This document shows, piece after piece, positions 25,506 to 38,500 of a stretch of DNA of 64,000 nucleotides. The DNA is taken from NCBI RefSeq assembly GCF_963576615.1, contig NC_088708.1:64210672-64274671 (forward strand), read 5' to 3'. Within the stretch, counting starts at the first letter, position 1; the number at the start of each line of letters is the position of its first letter. The notes below the pieces were generated by a model. It was not told where the DNA came from and made no database searches. It was given only the letters and a program-made list of their open reading frames with translations. Both the position numbers and the translations under genes were made by a program. This stretch comes from Watersipora subatra (taxonomy: Eukaryota > Bryozoa > Gymnolaemata > Cheilostomatida > Watersiporidae).

Positions 25506-27974
25506 ATATTGTAATAGAAAAGAAGAAATGCATAGCAGTTACTATCCTCCTTGTCTGTGTGTTTACCACAATCGTTGTTGGCGGTTTTACCTTCATGGGA
25601 AAACATTTATCAGGTTGGTCGAGATATAAACACATATTTATCATATTCAATCGGAAACACCATTGTATAAATCTTGATAACGTCGTTTGTTCGAATATCT
25701 TTATCTAGCAATTTTGTTCCTCAAGTATAAAACATATGTTTGACATTGCTTGACAGAATGCATTTTTTACACAAGAAAGCAGTAAAAAATGCTTTGTTTT
25801 GGATAAAAAGTGATACTAATAAAGTTACGTCTTAAAGGTTGCAATGACCTTAGCTTGACCTCGGTAGATCTACATAAGTGTTACTCTCAAGGGCACCACT
25901 TTGTGCACTGTGCTACATTTATACATTGACGAGACAATAAAAATACTGCGAATTCCCAAAAAATTGAAGATTTTAAAAACTTATGTTTTTAAAATCATCA
26001 ATTGATTTCCGGTGATTTTAAAAACTACTGCTTTTAAAATCACCGGAAAGAGAAAAAGTTCTAATGACAAAGATATAAAAGAAAAAAAGTCGCAGACAAA
26101 TCAAACAAGATAAAATATGCTCTGTGTATTAGGACAATCAAACTATCACCAATATTTTGGAGCTAGCTGTCAAATAAGAAAGCACTCCAGCAGTCAGAGT
26201 AAGCAAAATACTGTAGCAAAAATACTGAGTGAAAGTTATCTCTACAGAAACAAGTCTCAGAAAAAACTGCCGTTGATGGCTGTGAAAAAATAAAAGGATT
26301 GGAATGGGTGAAAACTCACAAGAATTGAGCTGCTGAAGAGTTCTCTGCAGCTTATCAGATGCATGCTAAATAATATTTTTATGTTTTACTAACCAAGTGT
26401 GCTTGTTACTTCTTTTCTTGTAAAGGTAGCCTATGAAGGGTGACACACAAAAATATTCAAAACATGTGTACCTATGTTTCTTATTAAACTTAAAATATGT
26501 AGTGACTCTCAAATTTTGGTTGCAGAAAATGCTGGCACTGATAGCAATATTGATGCAATTTTTAAACCTTCCACCACCACATCAGATTTTGGTGAAGACA
26601 CTAGCTGGCCAACTACTACAGAAACTCTCTCAGCAATGAGCGTTTCTGTTGAACCTGACACTACTCCATTCACAACTACCATTCCTGTACAGTGCCACAC
26701 TGCTCAAAATCTATCTGAATACTGGAGGATGGAGCACCATGGAGGTGATATTAGACCACGACTTGATCCAGAGTCTGAGATCGGATACGCATGTGATTTC
26801 CATGAGAGCTTAGAATGGTTTCGCTTTGTAGGAGCAGCAGGTACATGTATGTCATTTAGACATTTGAAACTTAGTAAAGACTGAATATCTTGGAATATAC
26901 AAAGAGTAGTCCACATATAATATTTTTAGAATAAAGCATAAACAAATATATAATATTAACCAACATAAATCTGATTGAGTTACAGAATTCATGCAAATGT
27001 GAAAGCTTATCATTATTCTATGTTTGCTGACGTTTCCTAACCTTGTTTTGGTTTCACATGATTTCATGAAGCACTGTACTGATAGAAGATAGGAGCTGCT
27101 GCTTCATTTAACACTCCATATAATAAAGAGTTTTTAGTGTGCTCAAGTCACTTATTGCATAAAATAAAATTGATTGTTTTTTGTTATTATTGCTGCAAAC
27201 CAGTAGATGGTTAAGCAAGATGACGAGTACACATAAGATGTTTTTAACAATTTTACATAAAAAAAGCTGAAGTAGACAATTAAATTTATCTTACAAAACA
27301 CCTTTTGCAGTTAGATGTGAAAATGTGTTGTGCCTTTATTTATTTTTGATTTTATGAAAACCAAGTTAACATATTACATAGGTGCCCTTTTCTTCGTCGC
27401 ACAAACCTTCTGGCCATTCTCTAAAATTTATACACCCTCTATGTAACCGGACTACATAGTTAATTACAGTTGCACTGTCTTAATAGCTACAAGTCATCTG
27501 CCATTTCCATATTATGTGTGTTTATAAGCTGGCTTATGAGCTTTTATTAAACACTGTCTAACCACCATTTTTATTGCTTCTTCACCATTTGAAAATTGAA
27601 AAATATATCATAGACTGAAAATGGTCTTTCTTCCAGTTGCAGTTGGCTGTAAAAAACATTATAAAATTTATTGACAACAATAAATGCAACTCATACTTGC
27701 AGGAAACCGTTTTTTAAACACATGCCCACCCTTCAGAAGTTGTGGAGGGCAATTCTCTTTCTGGACAGATTCGGAAATGCCTCAAAAGATTGGAGTCGTC
27801 TCTCGTATATTTGTATATTCGAGATATTCTGAGGAAACTAACTGGAGCTGCAGAGGGGCTATCGAGGATGCATATGTAATAAGATGCTCATGGGACACTG
27901 ATTATGATTTTGGGTACAGAGTTGATGGCCCAAACGAGAACGAATGTTTTGCCGCATTCTGTGGCATGAGCTGA
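25506..27974 (+). CDS. Type II membrane protein with D8C-like ectodomain, copy B (three coding exons seen)
   Basis: Exons are 25506-25613, 26526-26840 and 27703-27974 (stop TGA at 27972). The first (108 bp) and last (272 bp) are exactly as long as in copy A, and all junctions are phase 1. The first gives IEKKKC plus a hydrophobic anchor ending in GGFTFMGKHLSG. The second gives a Thr-rich stalk (ETLSAMSVS, TPFTTTIP), then C.TA.NLS.YWRM, GYACDFHE and WFRFVGAAG. The third gives NTCPP, RSCGG, FWTDS, RCSWDTD and FCGM. The eight cysteines of the D8C-type fold are conserved between the copies, while the stalks differ in sequence and length. The N terminus may come from the candidate exons at 22869-24728. 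The role is not known; a secreted or surface recognition function is only an inference from the domain. Confidence 0.8.
26006..26049. repeat. Perfect hairpin, 18-bp arms, in an intron of D8C copy B
   Basis: TTTCCGGTGATTTTAAAA pairs fully with its reverse complement at 26032-26049 across an eight-base loop. It is located between the transmembrane exon and the stalk exon. Confidence 0.85.
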
Positions 27975-28193
27975 GTTCACTGGCTGGTGCAGTTTCTTAC
28001 AGTTAGTCTCTGCAAGTCGGTATTCTGGCCATAAATACCTTGTTGCTTGATATTCTGTTAGCTTGCTGAATGTATTTATAATCCTTCATTTTTTCGTGAC
28101 GTCATTTTATCGTTGTCGGCCATCTTTCTAGACAATTTTATCGTTAGAAACACGAAGCTTTTGCAATGATAATTTAAAAACAATGTTTTTTGT

Positions 28194-28469
28194 TTGCAAT
28201 TTTTTATTATAGTATCAAAACAACACTTAAAATTACTAACAAATCAAAGAAAAACAATCGTTTTCTACAAATATGGCGGCTTTTTCTTGAATGAGCGCAT
28301 GTGCAAACGACTTGATGACATAAAAAAAATGATGGATAGGTTTGCATCACCAACAAACAATAACGAAATACCAAAAGCATACATATTCAAGAGTCACACA
28401 CCCAAACATTGTTTTGATATGCCATGCATCAAAAAAGTTTTCCAGCATGTACCAGACACCATAAACTAA
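28194..28469 (+). other. 91-codon open frame of unknown status downstream of D8C copy B
   Basis: Encodes a Lys/Asn-rich peptide with RLDDIKKMMDRF and CFDMPCIKKVF. I do not recognise it. It lies between the copy B stop and a polyadenylation-like AATAAA at 28550, so it may simply be within the 3' untranslated region or be a relic. Confidence 0.2.
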
Positions 28470-28549
28470 AAAATGCATGCAAAGCAACAAACACTATGTT
28501 GAAAATTTTTTGTATTTTTATGACTTCTTGTAATGTTCACAATACTTGT

Positions 28550-28555
28550 AATAAA
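28550..28555 (+). promoter_or_regulatory. Candidate polyadenylation signal AATAAA for D8C copy B
   Basis: The hexamer stands about 575 bp after the copy B stop codon. AATAAA is common by chance in DNA this AT-rich. Confidence 0.3.
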
Positions 28556-28559
28556 ATAT

Positions 28560-29800
28560 ATGGTATCTTTTATACCATAGGAGTGTTTTGAGTTGTTGTT
28601 GCAAAAAACTACTAGTTCGTTACAAAAATTATTAGCATATAAAATTTTATGTTGAAATATTCACATATTTAGTTACCTGTTTTCTAATTCTATGTCATTG
28701 CTCAAAGTAAAAATATATTATTTGAACAACTTTTAAAATGTGGACATCAATAAAAAATGGTTGCTTAGACAATGTGGTTAGTTTGAGAATCCATACTAGA
28801 TTTTATGACTCAAACATTAAAATCCTCTTTTTCAAGACTTTCATTCATTATTAATGAAGGCTTCATGATGGTTAAACATTATAAAACCTTGTTAGCCTTG
28901 TCAATTCAACTACTGGAGTTACAATTTATATATAGGAAACAAACAGCATTCTATTGTGCGTAACAAATTTCTTTCTGAAGTAATGCTTTTTCTCATAAAC
29001 TAGTTCTTGACACATTGTACATTGTACTGTTTAGATTAGCTCCTTTGTACAATTACAAACTTTCTGTCTTAGTATATGTTTATTAAAACATACATATACT
29101 AACTTAGTTACTAAACATAGAGGTTATCACACCACTAAAACTGAACATTTTTGAAATACATGAAAGTTACAAAATGAGATAAAAATTATATTATTTTAGA
29201 TATGCCATGGAATTTAGTATTTTAAACGCAGAAGTCAGTCATTATTCTGCAATGTGTAACTATCAAAATTTTAGTGTTGATGAAAGAGCAATGATTATAT
29301 TACTTACATGTATGTAGTTGTAATATAAAACCACACCAATTTTTTAAACATTCGAAAAACACGAACTTAGAATTTTTCCGCATTAAAGCCATCAAACAAG
29401 CTTGAGATCAAAGGAAGTATTATTTTTGCTTTTTGTAATAATGAGCTACGTCTCTACCACTTCCCTTTTCAGCCAAAATGCGGCCTGTCAGAAAATGTCA
29501 ACAGTCTTGTACTGGGTGGTTTCTGTATTAAACCTTTTGCTTCTCAGTTGGTACCTTCTCCCAAAATATCTCACAATTCATTGTGCACACAAAATAAAGG
29601 TGTGAGCTATGCACCCCTTATGCATCGCTTGCTGTTTTTATAAAAAGTTCCTGACTTGAATGCATCTAGCATCAATACATGCACTAGGTAATACTGTAAC
29701 AGTCTGTTTTATGCACACTAGTACCCTGGCAGCTCATTGCACCGTGAGAGACCATCATGTATAATCATTATTTAAACAGTTATTCCTAAATACACCAGAG
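28560..29800. other. No recognised gene
   Basis: AT-rich intergenic sequence. A 67-codon open frame at 29402 has no visible support. Confidence 0.45.
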
Positions 29801-29807
29801 CAGTCAC

Positions 29808-29875
29808 ATGATGCAGTTGGTAGTGTGCTTCTCCAATAAGTTAAATATCTGAGTCCAGATCCTATGCAATGTAAT
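29808..29875 (+). repeat. tRNA-derived SINE-like unit
   Basis: GCAGTTGGTAGTG resembles an A box and TGAGTCCAGATCC a B box at tRNA-like spacing. It is degenerate, so not a functional tRNA. Confidence 0.5.
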
Positions 29876-30009
29876 CTTGGTTTCCAATATCCTCTATCGC
29901 TGGTGTCTGGTGCCTACGGCTCTCGAGCCATATGTGGCTCTTTTGGTGATTGCTTTTGGCTCTTTGATAAATCAGTAAAAATTAATCTATAATTTTGCTG
30001 CTAATTTAA

Positions 30010-31265
30010 TCCCACGACCAAAAACGAGTGAAGCGAATGTTTGGGAGCATTATGATAAATGCATATGCGCACACAACTCCTAAAAAAATTATTTGTCAAC
30101 AGCTTTTACCAAACCCTTGTACAATAATCCCATCAAAAAAATTTACCATTTTTGTGTAGAGTCGTTTAAGTATAATAATAATACAAAACACATATAAACA
30201 TAATTAAATATATTACCAAGTCTTTGAAAGGTTACCGCAAAAACCCTAAAACTAACCTATCTGATCGGATTATACGTAAATAAGCAGATTAATTTGGCCG
30301 AAAATCGCAATAAAAACTTGAAAAACTTTTTTTAATCAAAATTAAGACCGGCCAATGAAACGCCGATAAGGCCGTGCAACAAAGAGTAGAACCATTAAGT
30401 TGTGCGCATTTCACGATAAAAACGTGCACATTTCACCAGTCTATGTCATAGTCCAATTGCCAAAGGTTTCTGTAATTAACGTAGAAGTACTGAAAAGTAA
30501 TCCTGTTTTTTTTGCTGATTCTACCGAACTCTGACATTTTGGACACTTGTAATGGGTACTTTGGTATTCCAACTGATGTCCAAAGCAGTAAAAGTAAAGG
30601 AAATGACGATGAAATTTTTTTAACGATTCTAACAATATTTAATTATAAGAATAGTTATTCTGTTTTATATAGGATTATTATAAGATTTAATTATAAGAAT
30701 ATTCTTTCGAATTTGTAAGATCGAAGTATATAGTGACCGATGGTGTGAAATATGTTACTGTTATTACTTTTCTAAAGATTATATTAATGATACTGCGGCT
30801 GTGCCCAATATCGCGGTACTGCCAAGCCGTTTTTAATATCTGCAAAATTAAGTAATAGGCCGACATTTTCTTATAGATATACAACTATTTCTATAACGAC
30901 CAGCTAAATTCTGTTTAGATTTTTAAACTTCTTGATATTGGTTTCTATGACCAATGATATACAGCTTCCCCCAGTCGTGTTTATTACACAGTAGCTTGCT
31001 ATTTTACTTCTAATATTGCATTTCTCCTATTGCAGGGGGAGATATTAACAAATAATCTTTTCATTTCATTATTGCTGTTTGTTGTACATAATAAAACCCA
31101 GTACATTACAGCTACCATTGCAGCTACCATTGCAGTTCTCCTATTGCACTGCAGTGCCATTTGACTGCTAATATTGCATTTTTTAACCCGCAGTACCCTT
31201 TCTTTTTCTACCATCACTTTGGTCGTGGCCTGTATGACAGGAAAATTTCTAGTTGTATCAATAAT
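30010..31265. repeat. Dispersed repeat R1, copy B
   Basis: Second copy of the repeat at 19265-20800, in the same orientation and with scattered indels. It is preceded at 29917-29945 by GGCTCTCGAGCCATATGTGG, a motif I associate with hAT-type element ends, and is followed by a BED-finger hAT relic. Copy B may therefore lie within a hAT-derived unit. Confidence 0.7.
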
Positions 31266-31459
31266 ACAAATAATGCTGAAATTACAGTAATAATAGACCA
31301 AATAAAAATAATGTTCATTTGATAAAAATAAATCTTTATTTACAACCTTTTGATGCGGCATGCAGCAAAAAGTAAGTTCTGTACTCCGCTCTACTCAGGC
31401 CGCACAGAGACCACACAAGTCATTTTTAGATCAAAAGGTAAAACCCTTTAAATTTAAAG

Positions 31460-31725
31460 ATGGCTAAAAGAACAAAAGACGAGTATATCACACATTTCAG
31501 CAAGATTGAACGGAAGAATTTGCCTTTGTAAAAAGAGCTGGTTCTGCAGTGTGTCTAATATGCAATGATAAAAATTTGTTGATGAAACGGTCAAATATAA
31601 AGAGAAACTTTGATTCCTGCCATGCTACATCTGTCATGGATTAATTGATGGGAGACAGTCAAAATAAGGCTGGCCAAGAACTTCTGTCTAGATTACAAGC
31701 TAGCCAGCAGCAGCAGCTCTGTGTT
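31460..31725 (+). pseudogene. hAT-family (ZBED-like) transposase N-terminal relic
   Basis: An ATG frame begins MAKRTKDEY. After a one-base frame change the sequence continues EEFAFVKRAGSAVCLICNDK, then SNIKRNF and SCHA, stopping near 31642. The VCLIC...K..NIKR.F...H pattern is the zinc finger seen at the start of ZBED/GTF2IRD2-type hAT transposases, with the first His of the usual NLKRHF replaced by Asn. No RNase-H-like catalytic part follows. This is a short dead fragment. Confidence 0.6.
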
Positions 31726-32120
31726 TAGGCCCGATGATGTGATTTTATTCCGCTAGCCTTGCTGGTTACAAACATACTACATTTGTTGCTCTTCCTTTTT
31801 ATGTTTTCATGATTTAAAATATACATATGGCCTTCCTAGACTTGGATTCGAATCTTGGATTCAAAACAAATCTGTCATACTTAGGAAGCAATAATGGTAT
31901 TTAAAATAGTTTAGAAATTTAAAAACTTCAATTGTTTTTGGTGCTTCAGGCTGCAGTTGAATAATGTGTTTTATACTTGAATACAGTTTCTTGGCACTAC
32001 CTTGGTTATTTCTGAGCTCATAATTTTGTAGAATTGCAAAACATTAATCATTGCATTCATAAATAGTCGTGATTTGCATGTATGTAACAAATTACTCACT
32101 CAGTCTTTTTAAGGTATACT
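31726..32120. other. No recognised gene
   Basis: AT-rich spacer between the hAT relic and the 3' side of the phosphatase gene. No motif was seen. Confidence 0.5.
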
Positions 32121-32126
32121 TTTATT
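32121..32126 (-). promoter_or_regulatory. Candidate polyadenylation signal for the phosphatase gene
   Basis: AATAAA on the minus strand, about 370 bp after the TAA stop. It is plausible by position but the hexamer is frequent in this sequence. Confidence 0.35.
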
Positions 32127-32493
32127 AGTAGTAAGTAACAGAAGGGTTAATATAAAAGTGAACCAGACAGAAAATGAAAAAGAGGGTATGAAATACAGCA
32201 AAGGTTTAATATGTATTGGCTCACTAGAAACATCAAACTATTATTATACACAATCGAAGCCTGTATTATGATCACCCGCTCTGTAGTAGATCTGGTAATG
32301 AAATCAATAAATGGTTATTGTATACTATGTATTATAAAGCAGACAAACCTTGGGGTAATAAAGAACAATAAAGGTCAGACATCAGGGACAACAGTGAATG
32401 TTAATATCATACAAAACCTGTTGGCTATAGATGATAAGGTAGACAACAGGTATGGTAGTTTATGGCACGAAACTGCCAATGAGCTCTCACTTA

Positions 32494-32568
32494 TTACTTG
32501 AAGTTGGCATAGTCTGAGAAAGACTCTGTAAAGTACTTGAGGAAGTCATACAGGAAAGTATACTCTTC
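32494..32568 (-). CDS. RPTP terminal coding exon: end of D2 and stop
   Basis: 75 bp, phase 0 in, stop TAA at 32494. Encodes [13 protein letters not shown] then FSDYANFK, the typical last helix of a receptor PTP D2. The protein ends soon after D2 with no long tail. The plus-strand open frame here (32211-32501) is antisense. Confidence 0.88.
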   Translation of the reverse strand, partial: EEYTFLYDFLKYFTESFSDYANFK

Positions 32569-35500
32569 CTGAAAAAAATAATCATCTGGTTTGAAAATGA
32601 AACTAAAATTACTAGCACACGTTTAGGGCTGGTTTTAATGCTGCCTTGTTCTTAGCAGTATCGATTAGCTGTACTTTCCATAACTTCAATAATACATAAT
32701 TATTGCTTTGTGTGAACACAAAATATCATGAATAATATACATGTATTATACAATTTACAATGTACTATAAATAGTAAAAATGTGAATGTCAACCATACGT
32801 TTAAGTGCGTTCATAATTTCATAGAAATTGGAGAAAAACATTATTTGCAAGGTGTTGTCCATGTCACGCCTTGTATTGATAGTATTCAATAAAAAGTACA
32901 GTTCTTGTTTGGAGTCTCTATTGTTACTGCTATTCCAAATGTTGAAATTTAAAGATATAAAACTGCTGAGTCATCATGGGATTAGCTACACTTTAAGAGT
33001 TTAATTATTTAAAATGTAACAAATAAATTTCACATAAGCATTTCATCAGCAGTGACCAATTATCTCTACTCAAAGCTTTAGTACTTCAAACATGTGGTGG
33101 TATTTACAATTTAACTCCATGTTTTCAAATTTATTTTTAATTCAAGGTATAAAATACAAGTGATGACAAATGTCAACTAATCAATATAATTTATGTATTG
33201 AGTAAGTTATTTAGCTGAAATGAAAGCATTACCAAACGCAGCAGCTAACTTATGAAAAAAATAACTGAATATGAGCTTACAATAGTAGAGATGAATTGTC
33301 TTCTCCTGCACCTAGCCATGAGCACTGTATTGTAGAGGTCTACTTCCTGTTCAGTTTTGAGCTTATCCAGGGCGTTGCATGCAGTTACAAAAAGGCCACA
33401 CCTTGTTGTTCCAAGCCTGAATCAATTGGTTGTTTAGGCATATATGCAAGTAGAAGTACAGTAGCAGTGAGCTGTAGCTGTTTTATGGATTATCTACTAT
33501 ACCAAATAATATGAGCTAACACAAACAGTAATCAATAAGGTATGAAACTGTTGGCTTGATAATTCCAGGATACTACATTTAAAAGGTAGAAATATTTAAT
33601 GCTCAAAATCATTGTCTGCCATGAAGCTTAGAATTTAGAAGACAAAAATAACAGAACTGCTTTTTCGACAACATTGGCAACATGAAAAAAAAACACACAA
33701 AATCCTCATACAGTAATTTGTATCTGTTTAAAACAAGTTCAATATCTGCCTTAACTAGGAAACCTTTGTTAGCTAAAAAACAATGATTTAAAAGACTTCT
33801 TTCTTGGTAAGTTCCTTCAGCACCATTCAGTTCACTGTTTCTTTTTTATTTTTGCTCAAAGTTTGCTACAGCCATACCAGCAACTCATAAAAAAACAGTT
33901 TTCATTGTCATTAGAGCAACCAATATGCTTTCTCTTATGGTAAGATTGTTCAACTGCAACTTGGCCAGTGCAAAAAATATTCCATAAAACTCTAACATTT
34001 TATTAAATATATAGCTATAAACCATAAAATGGTAGAAAGTACATATAAATGTAAGTATACATACATGTCCATCACACAAAACTTTCCATCTCTATTTTGC
34101 CTTCGCAGCCTTTCCACTGCCTCAAAGTGGTGAAATAGAGCAGCATGGTTAGGAAACTCATTGATGTCTCCATGCTTGTTCCATTCTCTCGTCAGCAATA
34201 AGGACACTGTTTTTGTCTGAATATAGCATGAAGCTGATGATATAGTTCGAACCATACGAGACATCAACTTAAGGTAGGTGCAAAGTACAACAGAAAACAA
34301 ACGTTCAGTGATCTATAAGCAAATAGCAAAAATAAAGAGTTTAAAGAATACCCATTGACTATATTGTTTTACAATCTTTAAATAAAGTATTCAAAACAAT
34401 ATAGTCAATGGGTATCTGACTGCATGGCAGCTCCTGAATATTTAGTTGGTAGTTTATAACTACAAATGATACTAGCTCATATAGCAACATCTTATTTCAT
34501 TCTATCAACCCAAACATAACAAATGAATCCACCACATGATGGACAAACACACTACTTTCAGCTTATTAACACTACCTGATTAATGGATGTACAAGTGATG
34601 GCCAACGAAATGAAACTCAAATATTCATTTGTCTCTGTGGCCAGTCGAGATATCTTGTAGTTAGCGAAAATCATGGGCTCATCACCAACACCAGGATAAA
34701 AGTCTGTGTCCTAGCATAAAATTGAACTTATTAGACAAAAGTTATCTCTGCTCTTCAACTTATTTTATAAGAATGAACAGCATATATCAATGTGAAATAT
34801 GGATAGGTAAACTTTATGAACTACCTGATGCTCAAGTTGAACCACTATCTTGATTTCCTGTTCTTCCACCATTCTCCAGAAATCAGCAACTGTGTTTGCT
34901 AGCGGCAACTGAGTGCAAACAATTTGTCTTGCAAGCTGGTAGCCCTGAATGCAGAAGTAAGTTTAAATTTTGGTTATGCTACTTTTAAAAATGCTAGCAT
35001 AACCGAACAAACATTTTATACTATAAATACAATGATGATACTCACATCAAGAAGTACAGCATTTATGTACTCTCCCTGGTTTATGTAAACGCAGTGACTT
35101 TTATCTACAGCACAAAAAGGCAGCTAGTAAGCTTGTACGAACCAGTGATATGAGAATTTGACTGGATTAACATTGGTTTATCACACAATACTTTTTATTT
35201 TGCTATGTTAAGGGGTAACTTTGGGCTGATAATAATCTAGCAAAAGTTCTGGCCCATCAAAGAGTTTATGCCTTCAACAAAAAGTTAAAGCATAGCGCCA
35301 CCACTAACCATGAAGTGTCTGTATGTTTGTGTTGAGAATATTTTATATCATAATACACTGGATTAAAAGCTTTAAACTAACACTTTCTGTTTAAAAAAGT
35401 AGTTTTAAAGTGACATATGTCTCCACCAATGAAAACAAAACTTCACAATTATTTCACTAATTCAGGTGAGTCTTGTATAAAACTATTTATTATATTGAGC

Positions 35501-38500
35501 ATATAGAATGCAAGATGTCAATAATCTTTATCCACCTGTCAAATATTAATTCACGAACTGCAAGAAGCATAAAAATATTAGTAAAAAACAATTGCTAAAG
35601 CACATGAAGCGAGTTGCATGCCAGCATAACGCTGTCCACACAATGCTCCAAGCACAACACACAAGTTCAACAATACACCAGGTGCAAGTAAAATACAAGC
35701 AAAATCATTTATTTTGTCAGTAAATGCAACTTCAATTTGTACATTCCGGCAAACACGGCGGATTGTCAAATGTTTGAACCCAGTGAACACTAGCTAGCCT
35801 AGCTTTTTCAAAGTAAAAGCTGGCTGTAAACTGGAATGACGCTCTCTTAGTTAATGAAGCTTTTGTTTTGCAACATGTTTCATGATGGCTATGTTGTAGC
35901 TAGGATTAAAGTAACCACGATAAAGTAGTAAATAGCTCCTCTCCATTACCATAACTAGTAACTCAAAAAGCTAGATATAATTTATATAAAATCCAATTTA
36001 CCTAGTTGGTTTTATATTTAGCTTTTGATCCAAACTCGACGTAAATAAAGTCAGTGTATTGTGAACTCAACTCATTTTTGTATTAGAGACGCAGGAAAAT
36101 AATGACAAAGACAATGCTACCTCATGATTTAACATTGCGAAAGCGCAAATATGAATCTGTCGAGACATTCATACCATGCCATGATACTTACAAATTAAAC
36201 CAGTTCAGTCACTTCAAATGTTTACACCTTTATTCTGTGGGCATTTATAAAATTAATTTTTAACATTTCGATGCACTCATTGTGCAACCGACCTGGTAGA
36301 ACTTCCATAGAACGGTTTTTGTCTCTATTCTCAGACTCCGAGCCAGACAGGCTTCTCTCACCCATATCTGTTAACCTCATATCTATCCTCTATAATAATT
36401 GACTTCAACTTACAATAAACAAACTGCAACAGCAAACAATCGTCAGACTAGAGAGTCAAGAAAACTACAAAAAAAAACATACACAAAATCTTGCCAGTGT
36501 TGAAAGAAATTGTCTCGTGAATAGTGATATTTATGCATTATTAAAGAGATTAAAAGATTGTACTTTTAATTTTTAGTTAAATCCAAAACCAGAGACCTGC
36601 ATGTAAATTAATAATTTCTAAGACCAAAAATGGACAAAATCCAAAAACAAATGTTCAGTAAATAAAGGATAACCACATTGAGAGTCTAAGCAATGAACAG
36701 ACAATAGGCTTTATGTGAATCAATAAATTGGCGAGGCTATCCAAAAAAATCTTTGGAGCTTTTATATTCATATCCTCCCATAAAAAGAGCAGGTATATGA
36801 AGAGTTGTAAACTTTCTTTTTTGCTGAATGTGTGAGAGAGTTGCGATTTTAGCAAGGGTTTTAGCAAACCCTAGCTGACCTGGCTTTGATTTTGCTGTCA
36901 ATATTTAAAAACAAAAAAAATGAAACATTTTGCAGATGTCAAAACCAATAGCATATTGGGCAAAATAAAATTAATGAAAATATTGACACTATTTTGAGAA
37001 GATCTTGCATTATTTCAACATTGCAACGAAAGATTATCTCTAAAATAAATAGTATGCTTGCATTGCTAGTTAATGAGAGAGCCGAGTTTTATAAGCAAAC
37101 ATACGGATAACATGATTGTGACAGACCAAATACATTTTTTGCATTTTAACCCATAAATAAGCAAAGACCATATTTTGCACTAGTTTCAGTTTTAATGTCG
37201 TAGCACAAGAGCTCATTGCTCAGTTGACACATGATCTACATACATATGTTATCAAACTTAATGGTGTGCTAGCAATATAAAAAAAACACATAATAGTCTA
37301 TATTTTAGTATAAAACTTTATTTTATGTTACTGTGTCTTAGACAATATGCTCTTCTTTAATCATTGTATCAAAATCTTTTATTCAGTTATGTTGAACACT
37401 GGGCTGTATATATGAAGATATTGAGGAGATTTCACAAGTCAGATTTTTGATTAGCTTTGCTAGTTTGGGAGTATTCTAAATACACAGACATTTGATGCTT
37501 ATGTAAAACTATATAATAAGTAGATAAACAAATTAAATTGGTTTTTTACTGGTTACTGGTTAATTTCTAAACAAAACAAGCAACAATTTTTCTGTCTTTC
37601 CCTTCTTTACATTTATCCTAATCTTACTGTCTGTAAGACACCAAAGTGTGATAAAGCCTTCTTTATGCAATACTATGTCTTTTAGAGAGCGTTATTATAA
37701 AAACTACTATTTTTTTGACTACTGCTTTTTCAAACTTTCTTAACTTAAAAAAATGATAAAGAACTTTTCTCATTTTTTTTAGTTTTGCATCCAGCAATAT
37801 TGTACTGTTGGTAAGACACCACAATGTAATGGTAATGAAACCTTCTTCAAGCAAAGCTGCTTCTTTCAAAGAGCTCATAGATAAACTTTAAAGATTTAGC
37901 ACAGGTAGACCAGTAAAACTCAGTCTATGACGTCACAAAAAAACAACCTTTATTCTTAAAGAGGTTATCACATGAGTTGCTAGACATATATGGTAGTATG
38001 TCATATGATGGCTTGAAGTTTTAGCAGATATTCGGAATAGGTTAAAAATAGAAAAATATGTTCTTATAAACTAAAAAACTCAAAGATCTTTGTAAAAACT
38101 ACCAGGATGGTCTGTAATAATAAGAAAATTTGAACAGTTGGTTTTAAATTAGTAATCTCTGTACAATTTTTTTTGTATCAGTGCCTAATCAATGTGATTT
38201 AAAAAGAGTTTTCTAGGAAAAGATTTGCATTAAAATCTGGTATGTGAACTTGATTTTTGTAAAAACTAAACAAACCTAAATATATTGAACTACCTATCAA
38301 TTTGTGAGCATTTCATGCGCAGGTTTGACAAACAAAAAGATACAAAGTAGACTATGATTATCGGTTATCATAATAGGCAGTGAAAAAATATCACACACCT
38401 GTTTACTTTGTCAGCATTGTTTATGCTCAGATAGTTAAATGTGAAAGTTTATACACATAAAATAACCTTAAACTCAGCAGTGATGGTGTCATTAGCTCCT

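Noticed and set aside
32211-32501. 96-codon plus-strand frame
   Set aside because: Antisense to the last coding exon of the phosphatase and its 3' region.
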